Assembly: GCA_001798135.1 (NCBI GenBank)
Contig: MGRJ01000027.1
Coordinates: 1-64,000, forward strand
Reading direction: 5' to 3'
Length of the DNA: 64,000 nt
Source: Deltaproteobacteria bacterium RIFCSPHIGHO2_02_FULL_40_28
GTDB taxonomy: Bacteria > UBA10199 > 2-12-FULL-40-28
The stretch's first letter is position 1, and each line of letters opens with the position of its first letter. Made by a program: the position numbers and the translations under genes. Below, piece after piece: positions 23,960 through 31,834 of this stretch. The notes beneath the pieces are model-generated. The model searched no databases. It was not told where the DNA came from and saw only the letters and a list, made by a program, of their open reading frames with translations.

Positions 23960-25927
23960 TTATGAATATCTTTTCAAACAAGTGTCTACAATCTCCGACA
24001 TAATTTGATTAAGATCGTAGTCTTTTGGTGTGTATACACGAGCTACGCCTTGTTTCAAAAGATTTTTTTTGTCTGATTCGGGAATAATGCCACCTGCAAT
24101 GACCGGGATATTTTCAATTTTTTTCTCACGCATCAATCGTAGGATTTCTGGAATAATTTCCAAGTGAGAACCCGAAAGAATAGAGAGACCAATCACATGC
24201 ACCCCTTCTTCAAGAGCTGAATCTACAATTTGAATGGGAGTGAGCCTGATGCCTTGATAAATTACTTCCATTCCCACATCCCTGGCTCGTACGGCAATTT
24301 GTTCGGCTCCATTGCTGTGTCCATCAAGCCCTGGTTTGCCAACTAAAATACGTAAAACCTCGCCTGTTTGTTTTTTAAAACCAGCCACCTTTTTACGAAT
24401 GGCTTCAATGGTTTCACTGTGAGCTTTTGTGAGACCACTAGCTATTCCTGTGGGGCCACGGTATTCCCCAAAAATTTCTCGCAAACAATTGGCCCATTCC
24501 CCGGTTGTTACCCCTGCTTTTGCCGCGGCAATAGAGGCTGGCATAATATTGCCTCCATTTTTAGCAGCATCTTTTAAATTTTGAAGGATTCCATTAATTT
24601 CTTTTGCATTTCTCTTTTTGCGAAAAGCAGCCAAAGATTTAATTTGGTCTTTTACATGGTCGGGATTAATTTTTAAAATACCCTGGTCGCAACTGGTAGT
24701 CAAAGGAGAGCTTTCGGTTTCTGTGTAACAATTAACACCCACGACTTTGGTTGTTTTTTCTTCGATTTGCCTTACTCTTTTTGTGTTGGCTGCCACCAAT
24801 TGTTGTTTCATGTAATCAATAGCAACAGCTGCGCCCCCCATATCGAGCACTTTTTTCAGTTCTGCCCTGGCTTCTTTGATGAGTTGATTTGTTTTTGTTT
24901 CAATCACTTTGGAGCCATCGAAAATATCTTCGTATTCTAAAAGATCGGTCTCTAAGGCAAGAACTTGTTGAATGCGAAGGGACCATTGTTGATCCCAAGG
25001 GCGTGGAAGCCCCAGGGCTTCATTCCAGCAAGGGAGTTGAATGGCACGGGCCCGTGCATTTTTAGAAAGGGTAACTCCCAGCATTTCCAAAATAATTCTC
25101 TGCACATTGTTTTCGGGTTGACGTTCGGTTAAGCCAAGTGAATTAACCTGAACCCCATAACGAAATCTGCGGTAAGAAGCATTAGAAACAACATAACGGT
25201 CTTTGGTTATTTCTTCCCAAAGTTTTACAAAGGCTCGCACCTTGCAAATTTCTTCAACAAAATGAATGTTCGAATCCATAAAAAAAGAAATGCGTCCCAC
25301 ACTACGTTCAAAATCATCTTTCGACAGGTTCCCTGTTTTTTGGACGGAATCCAGAAAACAAATGGCGTTAGCTAAACCGTAAGCAAGCTCTTGTACAGGT
25401 GTGGCTCCAGCTTCTTGCAGATGGTAGGGGCATACATTCACAGGATTCCATTTGGGGAGATGTTCTACTGTGTAGGTAATGATATCTGTGGTTAAGCGAA
25501 TTGAGTGTTCTGGTGGAAAAATGTAAGTTCCGCGTGAAAGGTATTCTTTTAAAATATCATTTTGGGTTGTTCCAGAAAGTAATTTGATATTGGCCCCTTG
25601 GCTTTCTGCAGCAGCAATATAAAGGGATAGAAGCCAGGGCGCTGTGGCGTTGATGGTCATGGAGGTGTTGGTTTGCTCTAAAGGAATTCCATCAAAAAGA
25701 GTGCGCATGTTTTCAATATGTGAAATGGGAACACCCACTTTGCCAACTTCAGCAATGGCTAGAGGATGATCCGAATCGTAACCTGTTTGGGTAGGCAAAT
25801 CAAAAGCAACCGATAAGCCTGTTTGCCCCTTGGTTAAATTTTTTCGATAAAGCTCATTAGAGGCCTTGGCCGTGGAATGCCCCGAGTAGGTTCGCATCAG
25901 CCACACTTCTGGTTTCTTTTCAGCCAT
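23960..25927 (-). CDS. ecm: ethylmalonyl-CoA mutase (MeaA type)
   Basis: This 655-residue coenzyme B12 enzyme converts ethylmalonyl-CoA to methylsuccinyl-CoA. The N-terminal TIM barrel holds the acyl-CoA mutase motifs (MRTYSGHSTAKASNELYRKN, SVAFDLPTQTGYDSDHP). The C-terminal cobalamin domain has D535-G-H537-S-N-G540, then GLSILSGSH and IAGGIIPE. The single-chain form with SGHSTAKASN near the start marks Ecm/MeaA rather than the two-subunit methylmalonyl-CoA mutase. It directly precedes ccr. Its promoter ends 6 nt before the ATG, with no ribosome site. Confidence 0.95.
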   Translation of the reverse strand: MAEKKPEVWLMRTYSGHSTAKASNELYRKNLTKGQTGLSVAFDLPTQTGYDSDHPLAIAEVGKVGVPISHIENMRTLFDGIPLEQTNTSMTINATAPWLLSLYIAAAESQGANIKLLSGTTQNDILKEYLSRGTYIFPPEHSIRLTTDIITYTVEHLPKWNPVNVCPYHLQEAGATPVQELAYGLANAICFLDSVQKTGNLSKDDFERSVGRISFFMDSNIHFVEEICKVRAFVKLWEEITKDRYVVSNASYRRFRYGVQVNSLGLTERQPENNVQRIILEMLGVTLSKNARARAIQLPCWNEALGLPRPWDQQWSLRIQQVLALETDLLEYEDIFDGSKVIETKTNQLIKEARAELKKVLDMGGAAVAIDYMKQQLVAANTKRVRQIEEKTTKVVGVNCYTETESSPLTTSCDQGILKINPDHVKDQIKSLAAFRKKRNAKEINGILQNLKDAAKNGGNIMPASIAAAKAGVTTGEWANCLREIFGEYRGPTGIASGLTKAHSETIEAIRKKVAGFKKQTGEVLRILVGKPGLDGHSNGAEQIAVRARDVGMEVIYQGIRLTPIQIVDSALEEGVHVIGLSILSGSHLEIIPEILRLMREKKIENIPVIAGGIIPESDKKNLLKQGVARVYTPKDYDLNQIMSEIVDTCLKRYS

Positions 25928-25933
25928 GGGAAA

Positions 25934-25962
25934 GTACTAGAGGATTTTTAAGGGTGGGTCAA
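25934..25962 (-). promoter_or_regulatory. promoter of ecm-ccr, leaderless geometry
   Basis: On the minus strand TTGACC (25957-25962) and TAGTAC (25934-25939) are 17 bp apart, and TTTCCC (6 nt) separates the -10 from the ATG at 25927. No Shine-Dalgarno sequence is present. Confidence 0.55.
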
Positions 25963-26010
25963 ATTGGATTTTGTTGTTTTTTAAGCAAATTCAAGTGGTT
26001 TAAACCATCC

Positions 26011-26039
26011 TTGTAATTATATATGATATCATATATAGT
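26011..26039 (+). promoter_or_regulatory. promoter with 20-bp perfect palindrome for the third nucleotidyltransferase module
   Basis: TTGTAA (26011-26016) and TATAGT (26034-26039) are 17 bp apart. The spacer and -10 are covered by a perfect palindrome, 26018-26037, centred on GATATC with arms TATATATGAT/ATCATATATA. Six bases then lead to the ATG at 26046, with no ribosome site. This fits an autorepressed leaderless operon. Confidence 0.7.
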
Positions 26040-26045
26040 TATCAT

Positions 26046-26648
26046 ATGAATGATCTTATTGAAGAGATTAAAAAAGATTGTAAACATCAAGGATGGGGAC
26101 GAAAAAAATGGTGGGCTAACCAACTAGGAATTCCTCCTTTAACTCTTTCGCATTGGTTTGCAGGGAGGCAATTTCCTAACGGGATGCATGCACTTCAAAT
26201 ATGGGAAATATTCCATCGTTTTGAGAATGACGAACAAACTGGTACATGGGAGGAGGTGCTTTGGAAATCATATTATGATCAAAAACGTTTTCCAGTTTAT
26301 TTTTTGCCCAATATTATTTTAACAATTTTATCGAGAACAGAACTTAATTCCCGACTCTTGGCCTTGCTTAGTTTAATTATTCAGAAAGTTCCGCTTCATT
26401 TTTCTATTCCTTCTAATCTTAAACTCCGGAATAGATTGGGTTGGTTATTAGAAATTTCAGGTAAAACGGCATCCTTTTCACCTGCTGTTTCTACACAGAA
26501 TTTATTGGAGAATACCTCACGCTCTGAAGGTATGAAAAAATATTTCAGAAATTTTCAAACTTCCGAGGGTAAGAAGTGGAAAATTTATGATTGCCCCTTG
26601 AATCAACTTAAGGAGTCTCTCCCATGGCCGCAGAATTGGAACGAATAA
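26046..26648 (+). CDS. HTH protein, partner of a nucleotidyltransferase
   Basis: The 200-residue product begins with a helix-turn-helix-like region, about residues 18-50: GRKKWWANQLGIPPLTLSHWFAGRQFPN, typical of XRE-like DNA recognition. The remaining 150 residues are helical and basic, with no known motif. Overlap of 25 bp with the next gene and the palindromic promoter indicate a two-gene module in which this is the regulatory, antitoxin-like partner. Confidence 0.7.
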   Translation: MNDLIEEIKKDCKHQGWGRKKWWANQLGIPPLTLSHWFAGRQFPNGMHALQIWEIFHRFENDEQTGTWEEVLWKSYYDQKRFPVYFLPNIILTILSRTELNSRLLALLSLIIQKVPLHFSIPSNLKLRNRLGWLLEISGKTASFSPAVSTQNLLENTSRSEGMKKYFRNFQTSEGKKWKIYDCPLNQLKESLPWPQNWNE

Positions 26649-27181
26649 AATCTTTTCTCAAAGATTTAGATTCGAAATTGAATTTCAAAGCCCCTGTCTT
26701 GCTTTATTTGATAGGTGGTGGAGCTATTACCTTAGCCTATGACCATCAAAACCGAACAGCAGATCTAGATTTCATTGATCCTCCAGAAAAGCTTGTGAAT
26801 CTGGGAGGGCAAGGGACATTGCTAGCTCAACAATATGGAATTTATATTTCCAATGTATTTGAAATTAATTTTTCAGTACCTCAAGACTGGAAGAATCATT
26901 CCAAGGAAATTAGTCTTGGGTTGGAAAATTTAAAAATCTTCATCGCTTCTGTAGAAGATCTTGTTTTAGGTAAGCTAGCAAGATTAGAACCAAAGGATTT
27001 CGAGGATATTTTTTCTCTTTATGATTTAAAATTTTTAAATTCTAAAAAAATACTTTCCCGTCTTAATGAAAATAGCCATGAGTTAAAAAACACGGAATAC
27101 CGAAATAATGTTAAGTTGTTTTTTTCTGAAGTTTTTAAAAAGAAAGTGATTTTTAAGAATGGAAGAGCAAGTTTTAATTAG
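26624..27181 (+). CDS. nucleotidyltransferase-fold protein (DUF6036-like)
   Basis: The 185-residue product contains LYLIGGGAITLAYDHQNRTADLDFI: a glycine-rich start of the nucleotidyltransferase fold followed by the D-x-D pair. It then has VEDLVLGKLARLEPKDFEDIF, characteristic of the DUF6036/AbiEii-like group. The partner HTH gene overlaps it. The module sits inside the minus-strand EMC gene region in the opposite orientation, which suggests insertion. It ends 8 bp into the convergent gene at 27174. Confidence 0.75.
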   Translation: MAAELERIKSFLKDLDSKLNFKAPVLLYLIGGGAITLAYDHQNRTADLDFIDPPEKLVNLGGQGTLLAQQYGIYISNVFEINFSVPQDWKNHSKEISLGLENLKIFIASVEDLVLGKLARLEPKDFEDIFSLYDLKFLNSKKILSRLNENSHELKNTEYRNNVKLFFSEVFKKKVIFKNGRASFN

Positions 27182-27572
27182 AATTTTGGTGTTTCGAAAA
27201 AATATTTCCTAAAACAATGCTTAAAATAGTACTCGTAACCAAAAAAGTGGCTCCACCAGCAAGTGTGCCATTGGCTAGTTTAGCAACATTTGGGTCGTCT
27301 TCTCCTTCGGTTACGGAAGCTACACCATAGCCCACTCCAATTCCTAGAGCGGTACCGATTGCTGTACCAATTAAGAAGCCTTTTAATTTAGGGTGACCTT
27401 GTTTTTCTTTTAGAGGTTCAGATTTCTGAGCTTTGTTTAAATTTTCTGTTCTTTCTTGTGAAGAAGTAGGTCTTTGATATTTTGTTTTGGCCTCTGCAAA
27501 AGGGAAGTGAGAGAAATAAATCAAAACTGTTAAGGATAAAATCTGAGAAGAAAAAAGATAAACTTTTTTCAT
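27174..27572 (-). CDS. exported hypothetical protein with glycine-zipper-like helices
   Basis: The ATG at 27572 is preceded by GGAGGT and gives 132 residues. A signal peptide (MKKVYLFSSQILSLTVLIYF, ending about AEA) is followed by a charged linker and two hydrophobic glycine-rich segments (GFLIGTAIGTALGIGVGYGVA and NGTLAGGATFLVTSTILSIVLGNIF). It may be inserted in the envelope. The glycine-rich C-terminus recalls the protein at 9313. No family is recognised. Confidence 0.6.
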   Translation of the reverse strand: MKKVYLFSSQILSLTVLIYFSHFPFAEAKTKYQRPTSSQERTENLNKAQKSEPLKEKQGHPKLKGFLIGTAIGTALGIGVGYGVASVTEGEDDPNVAKLANGTLAGGATFLVTSTILSIVLGNIFSKHQNSN

Positions 27573-27593
27573 TCTTACCTCCATTTTAATTTA

Positions 27594-27721
27594 GGCACCT
27601 CTATTTACTTAAATTTTTTTCTATTTGTCATTCCCGCGAAGGTGGGAATCCAGTCTTTTCAAGAGTTTCTGGATCCCTGCCTTCGCAGGGATGACACGAA
27701 ACCGTAGTTTTTAGAGGTGCC
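27594..27721. repeat. 128-bp element: GGCACCTCTA terminal inverted repeats around a GTCATTCCCGC palindrome
   Basis: Perfect 10-bp inverted ends GGCACCTCTA (27594-27603) and TAGAGGTGCC (27712-27721) bound a second palindrome, 27627-27695, of the type GTCATTCCCGCGAAGG...CCTTCGCAGGGATGAC. The inner unit is a common dispersed repeat. The element ends 4 bp before the mch stop and could act as its terminator. Confidence 0.65.
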
Positions 27722-27724
27722 CAT

Positions 27725-28885
27725 TTAAATAGGCATTTTTTTAATCAACAACCGTCGTTCAATTTCAAAAATTTTTTCTGGGATTTTTTCTTTGCCCAGG
27801 TCTTTTTTGTTGTTTTCTTTGATGAATAAATCGGCCCCATATTTTTCGAGGGCTGTCTTGGGGCGGATGTTTTTAAGGCCAATGAGTTGGAAGGTAATAA
27901 GGTCGGCATGAAAATTTTTGGGTCCGTCTTCCTTGGCTAAAACACGAGAGATTGCATAAACTGTATCTCCACTTACTGCTGGTTGAGTATGGTAGCCTTC
28001 GGTGTAACCTAAATCAGCCAATGAATTTTCAGAAACATCCCGGCTGGCTAATCCAGCTAGCCATGCAAACACTAAACCCCCATATACAATGGGTTCGCCG
28101 CTCATAGCCCCCGTACGTGCTGTGGAATACAAGCGATCGTAATGAAGGGGATGAGTGTTCATCACACGATAAGTCCAAGCAAAATGTTCATCGGTGATGG
28201 TGCGCCCATTGGCATGAACAATGATATCGCCAACATTAAAATTTTCAAAATAACTGCGAATGCCTGTTAAATTTTTAGGATAGCTGGATTTTGCTTCAGG
28301 TAATTCTACTGTGGGATTTTGTTGATCAGGGAATGGTTCTCCCGAAATCGTAGAGGGAGGGGTTTTTCCCCCAACCGCTGCTACCATAATTTTGCGATCG
28401 TATTGCAAAACCAGTTCATTTTTTTGATTAAGGGCAATGGTACGAATGGTGGCAATGCCGGGCTTTCCTTCCTTTACCTTTTTATCTAAAACTTTTGTAA
28501 GGGCACGGAGAGTATCACCAGGATACACGGGTTTTACAAAGCACACATTGTAGTAACCCAGATTAGCAATGGCTTTTTCTGAATCGTTTTGTACTCCCAA
28601 CGAGAGGGCAATATTCATCACCATCAATGGAGACACAACTAAATCACGAAACCCGTGAGCCTTGGCGTATTCGCGGTTAAGGTAAAGGGGGTTGGCTTCC
28701 ATGAAATTGGTGGCAAATTCTATGGCAAAAGCTTCTGTAATGGTAATGCCGCGAGGATGACAAAAGACGAGACCCTGCTCTAAATCTTCCAACACACGAC
28801 CATATTCGGGATAAAAAGTTTTTGAAATATCAGCAGAAAGGGCATGGGCTTTTTCTTCGAATTTTGGGTAGGGAATATTTGTCAT
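27725..28885 (-). CDS. mch: mesaconyl-CoA hydratase (double MaoC-domain)
   Basis: This 386-residue protein contains two hotdog-fold MaoC-like domains: about 15-160 with [22 protein letters not shown], and about 205-340 with [24 protein letters not shown]. It hydrates mesaconyl-CoA to beta-methylmalyl-CoA in the EMC pathway. Both domains keep an acidic/His segment near the catalytic helix. The start overlaps the stop of the upstream mcd gene by 4 bp. Position between mcd and the other EMC genes makes the assignment firm; on sequence alone a generic MaoC dehydratase would be possible. Confidence 0.9.
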   Translation of the reverse strand: MTNIPYPKFEEKAHALSADISKTFYPEYGRVLEDLEQGLVFCHPRGITITEAFAIEFATNFMEANPLYLNREYAKAHGFRDLVVSPLMVMNIALSLGVQNDSEKAIANLGYYNVCFVKPVYPGDTLRALTKVLDKKVKEGKPGIATIRTIALNQKNELVLQYDRKIMVAAVGGKTPPSTISGEPFPDQQNPTVELPEAKSSYPKNLTGIRSYFENFNVGDIIVHANGRTITDEHFAWTYRVMNTHPLHYDRLYSTARTGAMSGEPIVYGGLVFAWLAGLASRDVSENSLADLGYTEGYHTQPAVSGDTVYAISRVLAKEDGPKNFHADLITFQLIGLKNIRPKTALEKYGADLFIKENNKKDLGKEKIPEKIFEIERRLLIKKMPI

Positions 28886-30504
28886 TTTTTCACACTTTCT
28901 TCTATTAAACTTTTTGCGATAACACGAAGGGCTAGTACATCTTCTGCTCCTTCAAAGATGCTAAACACACGAGCATCAACATAAAAGCGGCTTACAGCAT
29001 ATTCTTCGGCATATCCCATACCACCATGTAACTGCATGGCTTCGCGGGTAACCCACTCGGCTACTTTACTTGAATAAAATTTTATAAGCGAAGCTTCCAT
29101 AATGCCTTGGTTTTGATCCATCAATCTGGCTGCATGGTAAGTAAGTTGGCGCGTGGCATGAATAATGGCTGCCATGCGTGCAATTTTAAAACGAGTGATT
29201 TGATAATTGGCAATGGGTTTTCCAAAAACATGACGCTCATTGGAATAAGAAATAGCTTTTTCAAAAGCAGCTTGCATTACTCCATTAGCTCTTGCAGCTG
29301 TTTGAAGCCTGCCACCTGCAAAACCTGCCATTTGAAGATAAAAACCTTTTCCAAGCCCGGCATTGCCACCAATTAAGTTTTCATCAGGAACAAAATAATC
29401 CTGGAAAGAAACTTCATAGCTATGCATTCCTCGATAACCAATGGTCCCAATGGATTTACCCTCAATTTTGCCACCTTGAGGCTGGGTATGCGAGAAAGAA
29501 TGACCATCAGTAGATGGTTTTTCGGCAATTAAAATGGAAAGTCCTTTGTGCCCTTTTTTAGGATCGGGATCAGTTCTGGCCAGAACCAACACAAGATGAG
29601 CAAAACCTGCAAAAGTACACCAAGTTTTCACTCCATTTAATTTCCAGCCACCATCTACCTTAGTGGCGGCAACCTTCATAGAAGCCACATCAGAACCATA
29701 ATCAGGTTCGGTTACCGCAACGGCGCACATTTTTTCACCTGTAGCAAGGACAGGGAGGAATTTTTGTTTTTGTTCTTCGGTGCCACCTTTTAAAAGAGCT
29801 TTAGATAAAATTTCGGGGCGTGTAATTAAACTTCCAGCAAAACCTAGAGAACCACGGCTTAGCTCTTCGGTAACAATAATCATCCCCATGTTATCATCTT
29901 TTTGATCATCCTGAAAACCACCATAGCGCACGGGAATAGAAAGCCCAAAACATCCCATTTCTTTTAAGCCATTCATAATCTCTTGGGGCACTAAGAGATC
30001 GTGACGATGTACTTTTTCAGCCAAGGGCCAAACTAGATCTTCTGCAAATTTTTTAAAAGTTTCACGAATGAGGTTTTGATCTTCGGTTAATCCATAAGAA
30101 CCCCCACTTCCTTTTTGCAAAAGAGTTTGAGCCAGAGGTTCATAAAAAGCAGGAGCTAAAACAGTTTGAATATGGCTCATTACTTCAGGGGACCAAATCG
30201 ACGAGCTTAATTGTTCGTGAGTAAGCCCCACCTTACTGAGATGAGGGACGATTCTTGTCGAAATATCCTGGAAAACATCTCCCAAAAAGAAGGAAGATAA
30301 TTTTTGATCGGTTTCATTTCCTTTTTGAAAAGAATATTCGATGACGTGTTTTGCAGAAACCAAAAGACTTTTAATCCAGGCAATATCCCAGGCTAAAATT
30401 TGATTTTGATCAAGTTCGTTTGATTTCAAAAAAGAGATAAGGTGATTTAGAACACTGTCAGCTTTATCAACAAGATTCGATAAATTTTTTTTATCAAGTG
30501 ACAT
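28882..30504 (-). CDS. mcd: methylsuccinyl-CoA dehydrogenase
   Basis: The product of 540 residues is an acyl-CoA dehydrogenase with a long N-terminal extension (about 140 residues before [22 protein letters not shown]), the hallmark of Mcd. It oxidises (2S)-methylsuccinyl-CoA to mesaconyl-CoA. Core motifs are [25 protein letters not shown], the [13 protein letters not shown] region and [23 protein letters not shown], ending in [14 protein letters not shown], where the Glu of FEG sits at the MCAD-type catalytic position. I prefer the ATG at 30504 ([10 protein letters not shown]); the frame is open to 30552. Confidence 0.93.
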   Translation of the reverse strand: MSLDKKNLSNLVDKADSVLNHLISFLKSNELDQNQILAWDIAWIKSLLVSAKHVIEYSFQKGNETDQKLSSFFLGDVFQDISTRIVPHLSKVGLTHEQLSSSIWSPEVMSHIQTVLAPAFYEPLAQTLLQKGSGGSYGLTEDQNLIRETFKKFAEDLVWPLAEKVHRHDLLVPQEIMNGLKEMGCFGLSIPVRYGGFQDDQKDDNMGMIIVTEELSRGSLGFAGSLITRPEILSKALLKGGTEEQKQKFLPVLATGEKMCAVAVTEPDYGSDVASMKVAATKVDGGWKLNGVKTWCTFAGFAHLVLVLARTDPDPKKGHKGLSILIAEKPSTDGHSFSHTQPQGGKIEGKSIGTIGYRGMHSYEVSFQDYFVPDENLIGGNAGLGKGFYLQMAGFAGGRLQTAARANGVMQAAFEKAISYSNERHVFGKPIANYQITRFKIARMAAIIHATRQLTYHAARLMDQNQGIMEASLIKFYSSKVAEWVTREAMQLHGGMGYAEEYAVSRFYVDARVFSIFEGAEDVLALRVIAKSLIEESVKK

Positions 30505-30539
30505 AAAGTTTTTTGTTTTTACGATCTCCTGCCAGCTGA

Positions 30540-30570
30540 CCCAAAACAGCACATTTAGTGCTCTTTTGGG
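30540..30570 (-). promoter_or_regulatory. intercistronic hairpin between mcl and mcd
   Basis: CCCAAAA-x-AGCAC (30540-30552) pairs with GTGCT-x-TTTTGGG (30558-30570): 13 bp with one mismatch around a 5-nt loop. It lies in the mcl-mcd gap and is not followed by a T run. A processing or stability element, or a partial attenuator, is more likely than a full terminator. Confidence 0.5.
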
Positions 30571-30581
30571 TACCCCAGCTG

Positions 30582-31571
30582 CTATCCAAAAAAAGTTTTT
30601 TCGGCATCCGGAGGGAGTTTAATTCCCCCAAGATGCGCCCGTTGAACTAATTCCCAGTAATAGCGATAAGTAGCTCTATCGTGGAGATCACCTGCAAATT
30701 GAATAGGCCCCCAATTACTTTTTTGGGCCGCTAGCAAAATCTCGCTTCCTTTTTGAATGAGAGAATAATCGGGCGCCATGGCACTAACAATGGCATCAAT
30801 TTGCGTGGGATAAATAGACCACATGCGTAAAAATCCAAATTCACTTCTGGCCCTTTGGGCATCGGCTTTGGTTTTTTCTTGATCCTTCAAATCCAGGGTT
30901 ACGTTATGAGCTGGAATAACCCCATTTGCAAGGGCTGCTGCTACCATATTAGCCTTGGCTCTAGCAATTAAATGGTGTTCAAATTGACCTGGAGATTTCA
31001 TGTATTGTTCTGGAATAGCTCCGTGATGGGCCGAGACAAAATCCATCAAACCAAAATCTAAAACCTGCATCCAAGGGAGAGCAGCAATTTGCTCCACATC
31101 ACGAAGGGCACCATGTGTTTCAATGAGAACATGGATTGGGATTTCTTTTTTGATGGAGGCTTTTTTAGCTGTATCTTGAATGTAAGTAATGATTTCCTTT
31201 ACTTGGCTTACAGATGTTGGTTTTGGAATGGTGATATAGGCCATACACTCACCAATGGCAGGAACAATCATGTCGACATCTTGTTTCCAATAATGGTTTG
31301 AATAATCATGGATGCGAACGCCACTCATTTTATGTTTATTCAGAGCTGATTTTTGAATGTCGCAAATCATCTGGGCATGTTCTTTTTCACGGCCTTCAGG
31401 GGCCCCATCTTCACAATCCATCGTAATATCAAAAACACCACCTTTTGTATTTTGTAGTTCTAAGGCTTTATTAATGAGTTTTTCTGAGCCTGCAAAGTGT
31501 TCGCAAGAAGGAATGATTGGAAAGGGTTTTTCACCTTTAAAAAGAGCTTCTTTGGGATGAATGCTTTGCAT
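30582..31571 (-). CDS. mcl: L-malyl-CoA / beta-methylmalyl-CoA lyase
   Basis: This 329-residue HpcH/HpaI (CitE-like) TIM-barrel enzyme splits beta-methylmalyl-CoA to glyoxylate and propionyl-CoA, and usually also handles malyl-CoA. Diagnostic stretches are FDITMDCEDGAPEGREKEHA (Mg-binding Glu/Asp), IPKPTSVSQVKEI, VLIETHGALRDVEQIAALPWMQVLDFGLMDFVSAHHGAIP and MWSIYPTQIDAIV. Length matches Mcl1. An AAGGAGAA ribosome site precedes the ATG. It heads the mcl-mcd-mch run on the minus strand. Confidence 0.93.
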   Translation of the reverse strand: MQSIHPKEALFKGEKPFPIIPSCEHFAGSEKLINKALELQNTKGGVFDITMDCEDGAPEGREKEHAQMICDIQKSALNKHKMSGVRIHDYSNHYWKQDVDMIVPAIGECMAYITIPKPTSVSQVKEIITYIQDTAKKASIKKEIPIHVLIETHGALRDVEQIAALPWMQVLDFGLMDFVSAHHGAIPEQYMKSPGQFEHHLIARAKANMVAAALANGVIPAHNVTLDLKDQEKTKADAQRARSEFGFLRMWSIYPTQIDAIVSAMAPDYSLIQKGSEILLAAQKSNWGPIQFAGDLHDRATYRYYWELVQRAHLGGIKLPPDAEKTFFG

Positions 31572-31573
31572 TA

Positions 31574-31768
31574 TTATTTCTCCTTGTTGGTTGGTTGAGG
31601 ATCTTGGCCTTTTATCCCAGTAAGGCCTACTTTCGCAACTGAAAATGCAAGGTATTTTTTACCACTTGGTGGAGACAAAATGTTACCTTTGATGACCCAA
31701 ATGATGATTTTAACCAAGTAAAATTGATTTTTTGCTTGATACCCCAACAAATACGATACCCCTTGCAT
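31574..31768 (-). other. possible 64-codon leader ORF before mcl
   Basis: This minus-strand frame ends 2 bp before the mcl ATG and overlaps the mcl ribosome site. Its C-terminal half (GKKYLAFSVAKVGLTGIKG) looks mildly protein-like, but there is no ribosome site and no family. It may be a translated leader, a gene remnant or chance. The 263-bp gap it occupies otherwise shows only the GATACCCC pair. Confidence 0.25.
31738..31762. promoter_or_regulatory. GATACCCC direct repeat in the divergent mcl / surface-protein region
   Basis: GATACCCC occurs at 31738-31745 and 31755-31762, start-to-start 17 bp apart, in the region between two divergent genes. It could bind a tandem regulator. The second copy directly precedes TTGCAT (31763), a candidate -35 for the plus-strand gene. 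Confidence 0.35.
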
Positions 31769-31834
31769 TTTTAAAAAGCTGGTATAGCGTTTGCACTACC
31801 CAGCAACAGGACAGGAACAAGGACAGAGAAAAAC

